Shown piece by piece: positions 63,835 through 64,000 of a DNA stretch of 64,000 nt. Under the pieces are notes generated by a model that saw nothing but the letters and a program-made list of their open reading frames with translations, ran no database searches and had not been told where the DNA came from. How positions within the stretch are numbered: position 1 is the first letter of the stretch; each line of letters opens with the position of its first letter. The position numbers and the translations under genes were made by a program. Location: contig JACKDL010000024.1 of the NCBI GenBank assembly GCA_020633555.1, positions 1-64,000 of the forward strand. The letters are read 5' to 3'. The stretch comes from Myxococcales bacterium (GTDB lineage: Bacteria > Myxococcota_A > Bradymonadia > UBA7976 > UBA1532).

Positions 63835-64000
63835 ATGAGCGACGGGGCACACCCCCACCACGGGTTCGACTACATCGAGATCGCGGCCACCGACATGGCC
63901 GCCTCGCGGGCCTTCTACGCTGCCGCCTTCGGCTGGCAGTTCACCGAGTATGCGCCCGTCTACCTGGGCATCCAGCGCCCGGGTGGCGGTGAGATGGGCG
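63835..64000 (+). CDS. Glyoxalase/VOC-family protein (3' end outside window)
   Basis: Only the first 55 codons are present. AGGAG lies six bases before the ATG at 63835. The start MSDGAHPHHGFDYIEI and MAASRAFYAAAFGWQFTEY is the standard first beta-alpha-beta unit of the vicinal-oxygen-chelate fold, with a potential metal His in the N-terminal stretch. Small cytoplasmic metalloenzyme or binding protein of unknown substrate. Confidence 0.8.
   Translation, partial: MSDGAHPHHGFDYIEIAATDMAASRAFYAAAFGWQFTEYAPVYLGIQRPGGGEMG

Noticed and set aside
1..64000. rRNA, tRNA or riboswitch genes
   Set aside because: Read by eye on both strands; no convincing tRNA cloverleaf, rRNA core sequence or riboswitch consensus was noticed. 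A covariance-model search would be needed to exclude small RNAs.

Overview
The window is a very G+C-rich bacterial chromosome segment with no rRNA, tRNA, insertion sequence or CRISPR array that I can see. It looks most like a Myxococcota-type (former deltaproteobacterial) genome. The reasons are about sixteen lipoproteins with long Gly-rich (GMGGAGG-type) or Asp/Pro-rich linkers, MopE-type CNGxDDDCDG repeats, thrombospondin-3, EGF, fibrinogen-like and collagen modules, a CHAT/nSTAND pair and several multihaem cytochromes. This placement is an inference from style, not from a marker gene.

Layout. 0-6 kb: an edge-truncated sialate-O-acetylesterase-like enzyme, two lipoproteins and a three-gene ABC-2 exporter operon on the minus strand. 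6-15 kb: an unknown membrane protein, a NarX/DegS-type histidine kinase with its NarL/LuxR response regulator, then two large surface lipoproteins (EGF plus fibrinogen-like; thrombospondin type 3). An identical 17-bp site precedes both the kinase and the EGF gene. 15-18 kb: M48 metalloprotease lipoprotein coupled to an exported protein, and a small lipoprotein. 18-24 kb: a translationally coupled CHAT / caspase-like / SIR2-like protein and nSTAND1 ATPase, the best candidate here for an uncharacterised immunity or regulated-death system. 24-34 kb: a membrane AlkP-superfamily enzyme, 5-haem and 2-haem cytochrome lipoproteins, an EEP phosphatase/nuclease, a vWA lipoprotein and a propeller-like lipoprotein. 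33.4-40.9 kb: a glycan-type cassette (GH113-like lipoprotein divergent from an SSS symporter, a six-hairpin glycosidase-like protein, a sugar nucleotidyltransferase and an AlkP-superfamily hydrolase), joined by GTGA overlaps. 41-49 kb: a lytic-transglycosylase-like protein, a pentapeptide membrane protein, MopE-repeat lipoproteins (one ending in an FGE-like domain) and a DnaC/IstB-like ATPase. 49-57 kb: a DUF3160 lipoprotein, a CNNM/CBS transporter and an octahaem cytochrome operon including a hydroxylamine-oxidoreductase-like protein. 57-64 kb: a giant Cys-rich lipoprotein, a ficolin-like collagen plus double fibrinogen-domain protein, and the start of a glyoxalase-family gene.

Reading frames are clean except between about 34.1 and 42.6 kb, where roughly 19 single-base disruptions, mostly in G or C runs, break seven neighbouring genes on both strands. 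Isolated ones occur near 29.07 and 44.23 kb. Gene order, start/stop overlaps and motifs survive through these breaks, so I treat them as probable sequence errors and annotate the repaired genes; real decay is the alternative. The overall picture is a cell investing heavily in surface lipoproteins, secreted adhesion modules, periplasmic electron transfer and a STAND-type defence or signalling pair.
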